Assembly (NCBI GenBank): GCA_026724425.1
Contig: JAIUCV010000003.1
Location: forward strand, 45,285,283-45,349,282
Source of the DNA: Erythrophleum ivorense
Taxonomy: Eukaryota > Streptophyta > Magnoliopsida > Fabales > Fabaceae
DNA: 64,000 nt
Direction of reading: 5' to 3'
Shown here: positions 48,965-62,052 of the stretch, in pieces
Numbering within the stretch: the first letter of the stretch is position 1
Layout: each line of letters starts with the position of its first letter
Translations under genes and position numbers: made by a program
The notes under the pieces: model-generated
The model's input: only the letters and a program-made list of their open reading frames with translations
What the model was told of the DNA's origin: nothing
The model's database searches: none

Positions 48965-49295
48965 TGTTAAGTCTCACATCAGCCAAGATTTAGGTTAGAG
49001 TACTCTTTATAAGACTTAAGGCAATCCTCCTCCTATGAGTTAGCTTTTGGGATTGAGTTAGGCCCAAGCTTGGTTGTAATATGATATCAGAGCCTCGGTT
49101 AGATGTTGGGGCCACCTGCAGATGTCCAATCTTGCAAATTTCACATTCTAGATTTCCAGTCCTGGGAGTGAGGGGGTGTGTTAAATTCCACATCAACCAG
49201 GATTTGGGCCAGAGTACTCCTTATAAGACTTGAGGCAATCCTCCTCTTATAAACTGACTTTTGGGATTGAGTTAGGCCCAGACTTGGTTGTAATA
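48965..49295 (+). mobile_element. TRIM retrotransposon
   Basis: Two LTRs of about 117 bp (48965-49081 and 49179-49295), each starting TGTTAA and containing CTTATAAGACTT, GGCAATCCTCCTC and GGGATTGAGTTAGGCCCA. They enclose about 97 bp with a primer-binding site TGATATCAGAGC (49082-49093) and a purine tract GAGTGAGGGGG. A perfect 5-bp target duplication AGAAT (48960-48964 and 49296-49300) flanks it, and unit B has the empty site. It has no coding capacity and depends on other elements. Confidence 0.85.
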
Positions 49296-50032
49296 AGAAT
49301 TGACCAAGGATTTTGAACAAAGGACTAAACAAATGTAAACTAACGTGATGACATAAAACAAAGACTCTTCAAAGCAGTGCCTGTTGGGTATTTGAAAAAA
49401 AATATAGAATGCTGGAATGAAAAAGGAACGAGAGGAACAAAAAGAAATATAGACTGCAGAAGGCTTGTTATTTTATTGAGCAATGTAGTAGTTTTTTTAT
49501 ACAACAAAGTAACTGAAAAAGTGCTAATAGATAAGCATAACAACTAATAGATGGGTTCCTAAAATAAAGGAAATAAAATAGTTTTATCTTATCAGTCAAC
49601 ATTACTTTTATTTTCCTAAAGAATAGCATAAAAATTTGATATTCTGCAGTTTGTTAATTTCCAAGTTTCATCCGATCAACACTCCTCCTTGACTTTGGAA
49701 CTACAAACTCCAAGCTTTTACCTCAATAATTCGAATCTGGATTTTGGAAGTGCCTTGGTTAGGATATCAGCTACTTGATTTTCTATTTTGCAGTAGATTA
49801 GCTTCACTTTTCCTTCCCTTTGAGCCACTATTAAAAGAAAAATCTTTATCTTGAAGTGTTTTGTTTTGCCATGAAACACTGGATTATTGGCAATTGAGAT
49901 TGCAGCCTAATTGTCCACAAAAATTTTTGTGCTATCTTCTTGTTCCATATGCAAATATGTCATAATTTTTCTGATCCAGAGAGTTTGATTCACAGCAACA
50001 GTAGCAGCTACATACTCTGTTTCCGCTGTTGA

Positions 50033-50896
50033 CTAAGCTATAACTTCTTGTTTTTTAGAACACCATGAAAAAACTCCAGAACCAAGAGTAAAATAGTAAC
50101 TAGAGGTGCTTCTCATGTCATTAGCACATCCTACCCAATCACTATCTGAATAACCATGAAGACTGCAACTTTTAACTTGACTGAACCTTATTCCATAATC
50201 AATTGTGCCTTTAACATATCTAAGAATTCTTTTTGCTGGCTGAAAATGAATTTCACTAGCACAGTGCATGTACCTTGATAGCAAACTTACTGAATGCATG
50301 ATATCTGGTCAGGTAGCTGTTAAATACATCAAGCAACCTATTAAGCTTCTGTACAGCTTTTCATCAATCTTTTCAGCTCCATCTTCTCTGCAAAACTTCT
50401 CTTTTTGATTCATTGGGGTTGCAGCTAACTTGCACTCTTCCATATTAAACTTCTTAAGAACTTCCTTTGCATACTTTTGCTGGCACACAAATATTTCATT
50501 TTGCTTTTGCTGCACTTGCATACCTAGAAAGAATGTCATCTTTCCAAGGTCTGTCATTTCAAAGACATCTTTCATTTCTTCTTTAAACTTATCAATTATC
50601 TCCTTTCAATTTCCTTTAACAAATAAATCATCAACATATAGAGATACTACAAGTATATCTTCATTCACCTTTTTAATGTATAAGGTAGACTCACTTAGAC
50701 TCTTCACAAAGCCTAAGCTCTCTAAATGTGCATCGATTCTGCTATACCAAGACCTTGGTGCTTGTTTTAAACCATATAACACCTTCTTTAGTCGATAAAC
50801 CTTATCTTCTTGTCCTTGAAGAGCAAATCCTTCTAGCTGTTCTACAAAAATTTCTTCCTCCAAGTATCCATTCAAAAAAGCTAACTTGACATCCAA
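50033..50896 (-). pseudogene. copia reverse transcriptase and RNase H
   Basis: 50606-50896 has [37 protein letters not shown] and the catalytic YVDDL box. 50309-50575 continues (MTDLGKMTFFLGMQV), and 50033-50299 ends in RNase H (DSDWVGCANDMRSTSSY). Stops separate the three pieces. Confidence 0.85.
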
Positions 50897-50917
50897 TTGG
50901 TGTACAACCCAACCTTT

Positions 50918-52200
50918 TTATGCAGCAAGTGCTAACAGTAATCTTATTGTATCCAACCTTGCAACCGAGGCAAATGTTTCAGAGAAATCTACCCTAAACA
51001 TTTGGGCATATCCCTTAACAACAAGCCTTGCCTTATACTTATTCATAGAACCATCAGAATTAAGCTTGGTTCTATAAACCCACTTGACTCCAATGGCTTT
51101 CTTATGATTAGGTCTGTCCACCAACTCCCATGTCTGATTTTTTTCAATCATTTTGAGCTCCTCTTTCATTGCATTTATCCACCTTTGGTTAGTTGCAGCC
51201 TTTTTATATCCAGCAGGCTCCATGATAGCAACACTACAGCTTTGATAGATATCAGAAAGTGATCTTGTTCCTCTAATAGGTTCTTCATCCACATCTTCAT
51301 TCTCCTTCTGAAATTGAAGCTTCTTATTATCTTCCCAGCTCCAACTATCTAGCTCCAAGAATTTTACATCCCTGTTGATAATTACTTTGTTATGATGTGG
51401 TAAATAGATCCTGTAGGCCTTTGAAATTAAACTATAACCTATAAAAATTCCAGGTTCTACTTTCTTGTCTAATTTGTCTCTCTTAACATGAGGAATATAA
51501 GAGAAACACAAGCAACTAAATGTCTTCAAATTAAGCAGCTTGAGTTTGTAGCCATACCATGCTTCAAATGGCATTCTCTGTTGTAAAGCTTTTGTTGGTA
51601 GCTTGTTCAGTAAAAATACTATTGTATTTACTGCTTTCGCCCAGAATTTCTTTGGCAATTCTTTATCATGAAGCAAGCACCTAGCCATCTCTAAAATAGT
51701 CCTATTCTTCCTTTCTATAGTGCCATTCTGCTGAGGAGAGTAAGGTGCTGTTAGCTGGTGTTCTATGCCTGCATCTTTACAAAACTTGTTAAATTTTTGA
51801 GAGGTATATTCAGTTCCATTGTTAGATCTAATCACCTGCAGTTTACACTTGCTTTGTGTTTTGACCTAAGTTTTAAACTTCCAAAAGATGTCAGCAACTT
51901 CATATTTAAGCTTCACAAAATAAATCCATCACATTCTTGTCTTGTCATCAATGAAAACAATATAGTACTTACTGCCATTCAATGATGGTATGCTCATGGG
52001 TCCACCAACATCTGTGTGTATTAATTACAGCTTTTGTGTAGCCATCCAAACCTTATTTTGTGGAAAAGAGAGCCTTGTTTGCTTTCCATATTGACAAGTA
52101 GCACATGTAGGAAGTTCTTCTTCTAATTTTGGTAAGCCTTTTATGAGATTGTTCTTCTTCATGAATATTAGAGCACTATGATGAAAATGCCCCAATCTCT
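50918..52200 (-). pseudogene. copia integrase and start of RT
   Basis: The integrase core lies at about 51500-52060, with IHTDVGGPM upstream and YSPQQNGTIERKNRTILEMA. At 51830 the core reads RSNNGTEY where the family has S-D-N-G, so the second catalytic Asp is Asn here. It is followed by GYSLISKAYRIY and the start of RT (IGVKWVYRTKLNSDG, SETFASVARL). Stops lie near 51870 and in the upstream part of the core. Confidence 0.8.
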
Positions 52201-52204
52201 TATG

Positions 52205-53590
52205 TCAAAGTACTGTACTGCTAACCTCTTTGTGTACTGTAGCTTGTTCTTCACTCATAAAATCTAAGGCAAAGCTTTTGCCTTTCATTCGAACTCTGCA
52301 CACTTCTTTGCCATCTAAATCTTTAATCATGCAGTTTTTGTCTTCAAAAAGCACCTTATAGCCTTTTTCAAGCAACTGAGGAACACTCAAAAGGTTTTGA
52401 TTAATTTTAGGAACATATAACACATCTGAAATCAATTTCAAACATGTTTGGCCTTCAATTGCCACTGTTCCTTTGCCTTTTACTACAATATATGCTCTAT
52501 TACCAATTCTAACTTTGGAAAGAGCAGTTTTGTCAAGTTCTCTGAAGAGCTCTTGATTATAACTCATGTGGTTTGTACAACCACTGTCTATGAGCCAACT
52601 TTCTGTGGAGCTATTAGCAGCAAAGCATGTTACTGCAAACAATTGTTCCTCTTGTGGTTAATCCTTAGCAACCTTGACTTCTCCTTGTTGTTGATGAGAC
52701 TTGCAAATCTTTTCCATGTGTCCTAGCTGACCACACTTATGACACCTTGCATCTAGCCTCCACCAACATCCTTTTTGTGGATGATTAGTTTTCTTACAAT
52801 AAGGACAAGGAGGAATGACCTGAGTGTTATTACTCTGGTTGTTGTTCTTGTTAAAACCTTCAGGCTTACTGCTGTTACTTTGCTTCTTTTACTTATTTTT
52901 GGTTCCATTGTTGTTCTGCAATTTGACTTGAAAAGAACCCTCTATAGATCCTTCTTGCCTCATAAGCCTTCTTTGCTCTTGGGCCTACAAGGTATGTAAC
53001 ACCTCTACCAAAGTGATCTTAGATAGATCCTTTGTGTTCTCCAAGGTAGCTATGGAAGCTTCATATCTTTCAGGTACTGTCACGAGAATTTTTTCAACAA
53101 TTCTTGAATCAACAAACTCAATGCCCAGCAATCTTACTTTATTAGCAATGCCAAGCAATTTTTTCGAGTATTCTTTGATCGTTTCAGACTCATTCATTCT
53201 CTATAGCTCAAATTCTCTCATTAAGTTTAGTAGTTGCATGCTTCGAATCCTCTCATCTCCTACATATTCTTCCTTCAGGTAATCCCAAATTGCTTTTGCT
53301 ATTTTGAGGGTCATAATCCTAGTGAAAATGGTTTTTGAAACACCAACAAACAAACATGCCTTTGCCTTTGCCTTCTTGGTTTTTTCTCCTTCTGATTTTT
53401 CATCTGGGCCATAATAGGATTGTCAGGCAGTGGAGGAACATCGTAATCCTCTTCCACGGCTTCCCAGAGTTCCAAAGCCTCTAAGTAGGATTCCATTCTT
53501 ACAGCCCAAAGGTCGTAGCTTTCTCCATCAAAGATAGGAGGAGCAACTTGAGAGAAACTTGCTTCAGCTTCTATGTTTAGGTCTCGTAAG
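52205..53590 (-). pseudogene. copia gag and protease
   Basis: The gag region (about 52900-53590) has FDGESYDLWAVRMESYLEAL and MNESETIKEYSKKLLGIANK, as in copia gag of the UBN2 type. A zinc knuckle CHKCGQLGHMEKIC lies at 52703-52744. The protease motif SWLIDSGCTNHM is at about 52560-52600. A frameshift near 53390 and several stops break the frame. Confidence 0.8.
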
Positions 53591-54240
53591 ATGAAAGCTC
53601 TGATACCACTTTGTTGGGTATTTGAAAAAAAATATAGAATGCTGGAATGAAAAAGGAACGAGAGGAACAAAAAGAAATATAGACTGCAGAAGGCTTGTTA
53701 TTTTATTGAGCAGTGTAGTAGCTTTTTTATATAACAAAGTAATTGAAAAAGTGCTAATATATAAGCATAACAACTAATAGATGGGTTCCTAAAATAAAGG
53801 AAATAAAATAGCTTTATCTTATCAGTCAACATGACTTTTATTTTCCTAAAGAATCACATAAAAATTTGATATTCTGCAGTTTGTTAATTTCCAAGTGTCA
53901 TCAGATCAACAATGCCCCACATTAAGAAGAATAGTGTACCTTGATTATAGTCATAGTAATATGCTTTACGCCAAGTGTTGTTTTTCTCAATTAGGTGAAT
54001 AATCGCGCGAAATCCACAAACCATAGCTAATAACATCTTTCTATGGCTCAAATCCCACGTAAAATTAAGATTTGTTGAGAAAAAAATCAAACCCATTTAG
54101 TCTGCTTGTAACTCCAGAGCACGAGCCAACACCAAAGAACCAAGGTTTGAATCACCTATGTTAGGTGGTTGGAGGAGACTCACGTTATTTCAACCTTTTG
54201 TGCTTGAAGCTCCACCCTAGGAGAGGCTTCAAAGTGCCAC

Positions 54241-56095
54241 ATAGAAAATATGTATCTATTTGAGTATATAAACACACATTTGCAGGGTTTGGATATCTCC
54301 TGGTTTTTTCATCAGTGTTTGATTTAAGAAACAAAAGCAAGTCGATGTTTGAGATGTAAAAATCTTAACAAAATTAGTACATTTGGCTTTCGGTTTTACG
54401 AGACAAGAAATGCTAGATTCCTTATATGACAATCTTGTCAAGGTGTGCTACAATTAAGGATTGCTCCTTCAAGTCATGGAATTTAGTTCACTTCGAAACT
54501 TATTACCTGTAGCAACATACATGATCCAGTATGAAAAAAATTAGGAAAGCTTAAACTCACACGGGTTGTTTCACGATCATTCTTCCATCAAAAGGTATAA
54601 GAATTAATAAACGAGCAATATCAGAATGAGAAACTAAAAATCTGCATAGCATTCATTATGGACATAATTTATGTTAGGCCAACCATTAGAATTAAATCAT
54701 CTATAAATTGGCATGGTCCATAGCAAGCCAAGCCTAGAACCCAGATCCGAGGACTAGGACTGATGATGGGTCACCACAATAAAGCCAAAAAGAAATATAA
54801 CTATGATCTGCAAGTTATTTATTGATATACTGCATTGTAATATTAATATTTAATAGCAGGGGCTTATACACCAAACAATATTTTTATAATGCTTTCCAGT
54901 TTCCACACTTTTGTTCTCCCATTTTGTTTCGTAAACATTTTAATCCCTTCCCAACTCACATATTATGCATTAAATATTATAAAAAGGAAAATCCATAGGG
55001 CCTTGTCTGATATTTTCCCACCTACCACTTTGATACGTGGAAGATAAGTGCTATTTGCTTAGCTTGCTATTGTTCTGCTCTATTCCTCTAAATTGTTTCT
55101 GCTTTGTTACTTGCTGTCCTGTTATGTTTCTGTTTCGTTAGTTGCTAACCTGTAATTAATTAATGGAAGGAGTATCTTCTCTTATAGGATATAAATAAGA
55201 GAAGAGAAACTAGTTGTAATTTTGTTGATTGAATTCTGAAAAGAGATCGAGTACTAGGGATTTCCTCAATTCTATACTAAACTTTTTTAGACAATGTTGA
55301 TGTCAAATATCAGTATTTTACCAACCATGTTTGGGGTTAGGGCATGCAATCATATATTTTGTGAAGTCAGACAAAGTTTTGTTGTTTAGTTCTATTTTTT
55401 CAACCTTCTTAAATAAAATTTTCAAATTACAAATAAAGCATCATGGGCTTGAAAATAGAGTGTGGAAAAAGAATCAAGAATAAAGATTAAATACATAACA
55501 TTAAACTCATCAAAAGTTTAAAGACTAACGTAGATCCATTCTGGACATTATAAAATTTTAGAGACTAAGTGAGAGCTATATTCAATTGAAGGAAAGTGCT
55601 CAAACCAAAAAGCACAGTGAAAGGATATTGAAGGTGACTCATGTAGTACTCATTAGTACATTCTATTCCTCTCTGCACAATTAGATTGTGCCCTTTTTAC
55701 AATAGCAACATGAAAATGAACGAGCATCCTCCCCAGGCTATTTAAATTTCAAAACTCATCTATCCTATATCCCATGCAAACCATATCTTAGAAATGCCCC
55801 TGTCAAAGCACCACCCCTTTCTAAACTCAATTTGTTAGACACAAACTCAAAAATTGAAAAAATTTTAATTAACTAGTGCCAGACTTTACTTTACTGCCCG
55901 CAGTTTTATATACCAATTCATGATTTCATCAATCATGATAATGATTAGTAACCACCCATTCCCAATTTCCTATTCATTGACATCTCTCTTTTCTTTTACA
56001 TAAAAGGTTTTTCACTTCTAATCGTTGAGCCCACTTTTCTCAATTGGCAAATAGTATTTCAATTCTTTATACATTGCCCTACTCATGGTTTAATT
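54241..56095. other. Non-coding region, possible old copia LTR at 55040-55300
   Basis: No gene found. The part 55060-55290 looks like a decayed LTR, with a TATA-like GGATATAAATAAGAG followed by a transcript-like GATTGAATTCTGAAAAGAG. No terminal repeats or target duplication were identified, so this is only a suggestion. Confidence 0.3.
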
Positions 56096-56363
56096 TGTAG
56101 ATATAAACAATGGAATGAAACTTGTATGACAAAATTCTCTAAAGAAAAAATAACTTGATAAATCTATAGAAGAGACAAAGGGTATAAGAGAGAAAACAAG
56201 AGAGAAGAGAAGAGAGAAATTTTGAGAGGGATAATCTGTATCACATTTTGCTTGACCTATACATAGATGCACCATGCCAAATAACTTAGACCAACAAATG
56301 TAACAAAAGATAGTTAAACAAAAATTACAATAATAACCCTGAAATGATTTTTAACACCTATCA
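56096..56363 (-). repeat. Probable 3' LTR of a decayed gypsy element
   Basis: On the minus strand it starts TGATAGGTGTTAAAAATC just after a purine-rich GAGGGGGAGTGGT. It contains CTCTCTTCTCTTCTC and ends near TTTATATCTACA. The partner LTR is missing, so the borders are estimates. Confidence 0.4.
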
Positions 56364-59300
56364 ACCACTCCCCCTCAAGATCACCCTTGACCCCAAGGGT
56401 GAACAACTTAAGTGAAGTCAAAATACTTCCTTTAAATATCTTGCCACAATTCCCATGTCGCCTCTTCAAGAAGGTCACCCCACCACTGTATAAGTACCTG
56501 AGTCACAGCATAATCATGTCTCTATACAAGACATCTATCCAGAATTGCCTCAAGTAGCCAAGGACCACTCACAGTACCCCATTCATTAGGCAACTAATGA
56601 GCTAGAATGTTGGATCAAGGCATTTCTTCAACAATGAGACATGGAACATAGGATGAACTCTTAAAGTAGGAGGTGACTTTATAATGTAAGCTACCTATCC
56701 CACCTTAGATATGATTTGATAAAGAGCAAAGTAACATGGTGATAGCTTTTCAAATGGCCTCCTTTTAATGGATACTTGCTTATGTGATTGTAGCCTCAAG
56801 AAAACCTAGTCATTTACTTCAAATGACCTCTCCAATCGATACTTGTTTGCTTGCTACTTCATATGATTAGCGACTATGTTCAAATTTTGCTTCAAATTTT
56901 GCATCATTACTTATCTAGCCATAAAGATTCGATCTATGCATCAATTGAAGACTCATGAGACAGATAAGATAATTACAAAAGAGGTAGTTGCCCATACATT
57001 ATCTTATAAGGAGTAGTCCCTATGGCAATGTGAAATGTGGTGTTATACCACCATTCAACCAAAGGTAACCAATTAGCCTAATCTTTTATAGCTTGCTAAC
57101 TAGAACTTCTTACGTAATGTTCTACGTAATGGTTCAACACTTCACTTTTAGCCATTAAATAGTGGATGGTATGCAGCGGATAAGCTTTGAATGATCCCCA
57201 ACTTGTTGAGAAACTCTAGCCAAAATTTGTTAGTGAACAAAGGATCATGGTCATTATGGAATCCATAATGATCATGGTAACAATGTTGGTAAAAGCTTCA
57301 TGTAGTGTATAAATATGATCAAGGAAAAGTTAAGCCAATTGAGAAGCTGTGAAAGGATGGGACATAGCCAAAAAGTTAGCATATTTGCTAAGCTTGTCAA
57401 CTATCACCCAAATGGTGTCTTTTCCCTTTAATATAGGAAGTTTCTCTATGAAATCTAGAGCTAAACTTTGCCACACATAATTAGGAATAGACAATGGTTG
57501 TAAAGGACCAGGGTAGGCTATAGTTTCAAACTCACACCTTAAATAAGTCTCACACCTTGCCAAAAAAAGTCTTAACATCAATTGTCATACCCTTCCAATA
57601 AAATAGAGACTTAACCTTCTTCAAAGTTACTTTTGTCCCTGAGTGACCTCTTTGAGGGGAGGCATGAAGCCACTATAGGATGATTTGCTTAAGCTCCACT
57701 TAAGAATTCCTAATAACCAATTTGCCCCTTTAAGTTAACATTCCATTAACCCATTATACTTGGGATAAGAATCAGGATTGTAAACCAATTTAGCTATAAG
57801 ATACTATAAATTAATGTCAATCGTCCATTGATGTTGAATTTTATAGAAACTAAAGAGACACTCATTGTAATAATTCCCCACGAGTTACCCAAGATAATGC
57901 ATTAGTTGCCAGCTTTTCTTCTTCTTTTTTTTCTTTCTAATTTCATATTGAAGTCCCATTAATTAAGTGATCCAATTATATTGTGAAGGGGTTGAAAGTC
58001 TTTGCTCTAGTAAATATTTCAAACTCTTTTAATGTGTCAGTATAGTGAAAGATTTAACACTAAAATATTGCTGTCATTTACTCATAGCATACATAATGGC
58101 AAGCAACTCTTTATCATAAACTAATAGAAACTGATTTTTAAAAGATAAGACCTTGCTAACTTAAGCTATAGGGTGATTATTTTGCATTAATACTATATAA
58201 CCCAATACTTAAAGCATTTATCTCTATAATAAAAGACTGATCCATATTGAGTAAAGCAAGTATAGATACTTTTGTTAAGGTAGCTTTGAGCTTCTTAAAA
58301 GTTAATTCAGCTTTATAACTCTATACAAAACTATTCTTATTCAATAAATCAATGAAAGGTTTGGCAATAACTCTATATCCTTGAATAAATCTTCTATAAT
58401 AACCAAAAAAATCCAAAAATCCCTTTAAATCTTTAATGTTATTAGGGATAGGTGAATTAGAAATAGCTTAAATCTTTTGAAGATCAATAGAGACATCTTT
58501 AGGTGTAATCACATGCCCTAAGTACTCAATTTATTTGGTAGCAAAAGTACACTTACTCTGCTTCACATAGAATTGGTGCTCCCTCAAAATACTAAAGACA
58601 ATCTTCAAATGAATCACATGAGTCTTCAAATATTCACTATATACTAAAATATCATCAAAGAATACCAAAACATACTTCCTCAACAATTTATCAAATATAG
58701 CATTTATTATACCTTGATAAGTTGATGGTACTTTGGTCAACCTAAATGACATGACCAAATACTCATAATGTCCTGAGTGCATTTGAAATGTAGTTTTATG
58801 AATATCTTTCTTCCTAAGGTCTAGCTTAGGAAAGACCTTGGCTTTTTCTAGCTCATCTAACAAGTCATCAATAAGAGGAATAAGAAAACAATTCTTGATA
58901 GTAGCTTTGTTCAGTGTCCTATAGTCCACATACATTCTCTAACTACTGCCCTTTTTCTTAACCAAGACCAACATTTGAAGCAAAAGAAGAATTGCTATGT
59001 TGAATAATACCAGAGTCTAATAATTCTTTCACCAAACCTTTAATCACATCTTTCTACATAGGAAGGTACTCATAAAGACCTAGATTCATTGGATTAGTTC
59101 CTTTCTTAAGGACAATTTAATGAGCGAAGTCCATTCTACTAGTCATTAACCTCTTAGGTTTTACAAAAACATCCTGGAACATTTGAATCAACTTTGTCAC
59201 AACATTAGGTATTATATCTTGTTATATAGACATTAATGTACATCAAACAAAATCCTAATTACAAGGAATAATCTACATCATGCAGAAGGAAGCTTGAGTG

Positions 59301-60490
59301 GTCATGAGTTTCAACAATTTATCCTCACTAACCACTCTATTCCTCCTATCATTGGTAGTTATGATTTTCACTCCTTCTCCCTTCCATTCAAACTCCATCA
59401 CTAAATTTTTGCAACTTATTTCGATAATACCAAGTTCCTTATCTATTACATGCTTAACACCATATCACACCCCATTAAAGGAAGCAAAATAACATCAGCT
59501 TTAAACTCTATACCCTGAGAACCTTTTTTCCTTTGAATTTTGTTTCCATCAGCTACAGTGACAATTATAATTTCAATAGGTTTGGTTCCCTATATACCTT
59601 TATTATCTACAGCTTTATCTAAGAAGTTATGGGTACTTCTTGTATCTATAAGTATATGCAGGAGTTTCTTGCCATATTTTTCAATCACTCTCATAGTTGG
59701 ATAAGCAGCATTACCTGAGAAAGCATTAAGTGAAATTACAAGGCCTTCTTTGTTAGTTGGAGCTTTAATCATTCATTTTGCACTACTTTCAGCTTCTTTG
59801 TCCCCCTCAACACCATTTATTTCATCATCCACCTCCATTAGATGCACTTGCTTATGCTTCCTCTTAGGATAATCGTGTCTAGGAGTGAATTTTTCATGAC
59901 AAAAATAGCAAAGGTTCTTCACATAATGATCTTTGAGTTCTTCAGGGGTTAACTTCTCTTGGAATCTTATATTCAGCTTGCCCAAGATACCTTTGGCTAA
60001 ATTTTCTCTATTAGTAAGGTTCCACCTCTTATTCTCTGTTACCACCACCTTAAATTTGTTAACGCTATTACTACCTCCCTTTAATAGTATATGCGACTTC
60101 CAATTATCTCTCAAACCTGCCCTAATAGTCTTCTATAGTAATTAAATGTTCTTGACTTGTAATTTGGCAAGTCTCGTGGCCTCCAACAAGGTCTGTGGAT
60201 GGAGTAATTTAACTCCTACTACCAATTCTAGTTTAAGGGCCTCTAAATGGAAACTCAATTTCTAAGTTTCAATCAACTTAACCTTATATATATAAGATTG
60301 TCAAACATGGCCTCAAATTTAGTTAACAAACACTTTTGCTTAAGTTGCATCAATTCTTCTAGAAGATCATTGTAAAGTGGCCTGAAATAAATTTTGATAG
60401 CTACAAATACATTAGAATTCAATTTTCGTTGTTTTCTTTTCTCAAAACATTGGAACCATTTATAAAGGAGAATGAAAGAAAAGAGGTCTG
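56364..60490 (-). pseudogene. Decayed chromodomain-type gypsy element, gag to integrase
   Basis: In order on the minus strand: gag (about 60480-60273, DLLEELMQLKQKCLLTKFEA), zinc-knuckle region (59773-60114, LCYFCHEKFTPRHDYPKRK), protease (59590-59772, HILIDTRSTHNFLD, with DTRST where DSGST is usual), RT (58531-58935, VDYRTLNKATIKN and FFDDILVYSEYLKTH), integrase (57330-57581, LDFIEKLP, DKLSKYANFLAMSHPF) and a chromodomain-like tail near 56400-56530 (QVLIQWWG ... EEATWELW). Many stops and frame changes. The N-terminal gag and 5' LTR are missing where it meets an LTR1 fragment at about 60490. Confidence 0.75.
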
Positions 60491-61246
60491 GAAGAGAAAG
60501 AGCATGAAAAACCATGAAAATCCATACCTTTCTACCTTGAATTTCTCCTCATTTTCTTCCTCCTCTTCTGTACCTCATCCCCTAGTGTTTTCTTCTAGTT
60601 TTAGACAGAACATGGTCGTGCATAATGAAGGGAGAAGAAGGGTGCATCATATATATAGGTGGGAATAAGTTACACTTTTCAAAAATTTCTATTTTGTGCT
60701 TCATTCTTGGCATTTTCGTTTCTTCTTCTTTTTAGCTCTTTTTTTAGAACCATCTTTTTCATTATAAAATTTAGGTTCCCAATTAAATAAAATGCCTTTG
60801 AATCACTCAAATCGGAGCTAAAACCTTTTCGAATGAACCCGTCAAAGTTCAGGCACACCAACATTGGGAAACATCTACCATAGGGGATTTAATTGTCCTA
60901 GGGCTTTCCATGGCTTTCAGGGCCTCTAAGAATCTAGGAGAACTTAAAACTTTCATTTAAAAAGCTCTCCTGTGTGAATTCCAAAATTTTCTCAAAATTA
61001 TGAAAATGCCATTACGTTTCGTAAGCTTTTCGTAAGAAATTGTTTCTTCATTCTAACTCTGTTTTTCTTTCCGTCTGAGCCAGGGATTCACATATTGAGG
61101 AGTCTAGAATGCTTTCTAAATTTTTTGGGACCTTAACTACTTCAATTCAGGGGACTTCCTTTTGTATCCGGTGAGTTCTATTCGTTGATGGAGAAATCAT
61201 ATGTTACATTTTCTCATGTTTTCTCTCATTTTCAGAGGACCGGATA
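60490..61246 (-). mobile_element. LTR1 fragment (copy d), inverted
   Basis: On the minus strand it begins TGTAATATCCGGTCCTCTG at 61246 and follows the first about 750 bp of LTR1 copies a and c, to the sequence matching 33220. It then stops abruptly at the gag remnant. The rest of this LTR is absent, so there has been a deletion or rearrangement. Confidence 0.7.
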
Positions 61247-62052
61247 TTACATGGTGCGGCTGCCACCCGTGCATGTGCTTCGATCAGGCACTTAGTTATG
61301 ATCAAACCCTAGATACACTGAGCCCTGATTATGCTCATTGGGGAGTGGGTACCGTGAATGAGCCTCTCCTGGTGTTATTGGCCTTTAACATGTGAAATTG
61401 TGATTGCTAGTATGAGATAGTAATCATAGATAGCATAATTATTTCATTTACTGATATGACTAGTATGTTTTCTTATACTTATATGAAATCATGCATATAT
61501 GTTAATTGAACTGGAATATATGAATGGAATTTGCCTCAGTTACTGAGATTTGCATCTCACCCCGTTTCATGGGATCATACTTTCAAGTGAAGGCCCTTTG
61601 GGTAAGGATAAGGGAAAACAAGTGGATGAAAATCCATGAGCTTTAGCCATGTGTGAAGGAAGCTACACTTGGGTTTATCTAAGTAGAGTAGATGCAATTT
61701 TGTTAATCTTTTATATAGCATCATCATATAATCATATTGCCAAGCGTAGGCATTTATATTTTGATTAGTTGGAATGTATCTGTTGAAGAGTTAAGTCTTA
61801 TTATAGTTTGGTATTGGATGTACAAATTTATAGTATTTGATGTATGAACTTTGTTGAATTTATGATATGGTCTACTATTGGAAATGTTATCATGGGATAT
61901 ATTAGATTGTTGATTTGAATAAGTGATGTATGGAATCTTTAATGAAATGTATATTTGAAGGATAATTACTAGAAGCTTATGAAATTTTGCTATTATTAAT
62001 CTATAAACTTATTGATATAGGGTAGTTGGAGGAGTAGAAATTGACTCTTAAT
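61247..62052 (-). mobile_element. LTR2 fragment (copy c), inverted
   Basis: Colinear with 6826-7595 of LTR2 copy a, from GTGCGGCTGCCACCC to the CTATAAACTTATTGATAT region. Its left part is cut by the LTR1 fragment and its right part by LTR2 copy d, so it is only the middle of an older solo LTR or LTR. Confidence 0.7.

Larger units (their letters stand above)
49382..53911 (-). mobile_element. Ty1/copia retrotransposon with both LTRs
   Basis: A 4530-bp element. The LTRs are 300 bp each (49382-49681 and 53612-53911), TGTTG...CAACA, with about 11 differences between them. It is flanked by GTGCC and ATGCC, and unit B has the unbroken AGTGCCCCAC site. The primer-binding site is next to the right LTR (53597-53608) and the purine tract AAGGAGGAG next to the left one (49682-49690), so coding is on the minus strand: gag, protease, integrase, RT, RNase H, the copia order. 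Several stops make it defective. Confidence 0.9.
48190..54240 (+). repeat. Receptor-kinase 3' flank, duplicated unit C
   Basis: Colinear with unit B (about 40790-42800) once the TRIM (48965) and copia (49382) insertions are removed: 48190-48964, 49301-49381 and 53912-54190. It shares TTCTATGGCTCAAATCCCACG and GGTGGTTGGAGGAGACTCAC with unit B. No coding sequence of its own. Confidence 0.7.
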
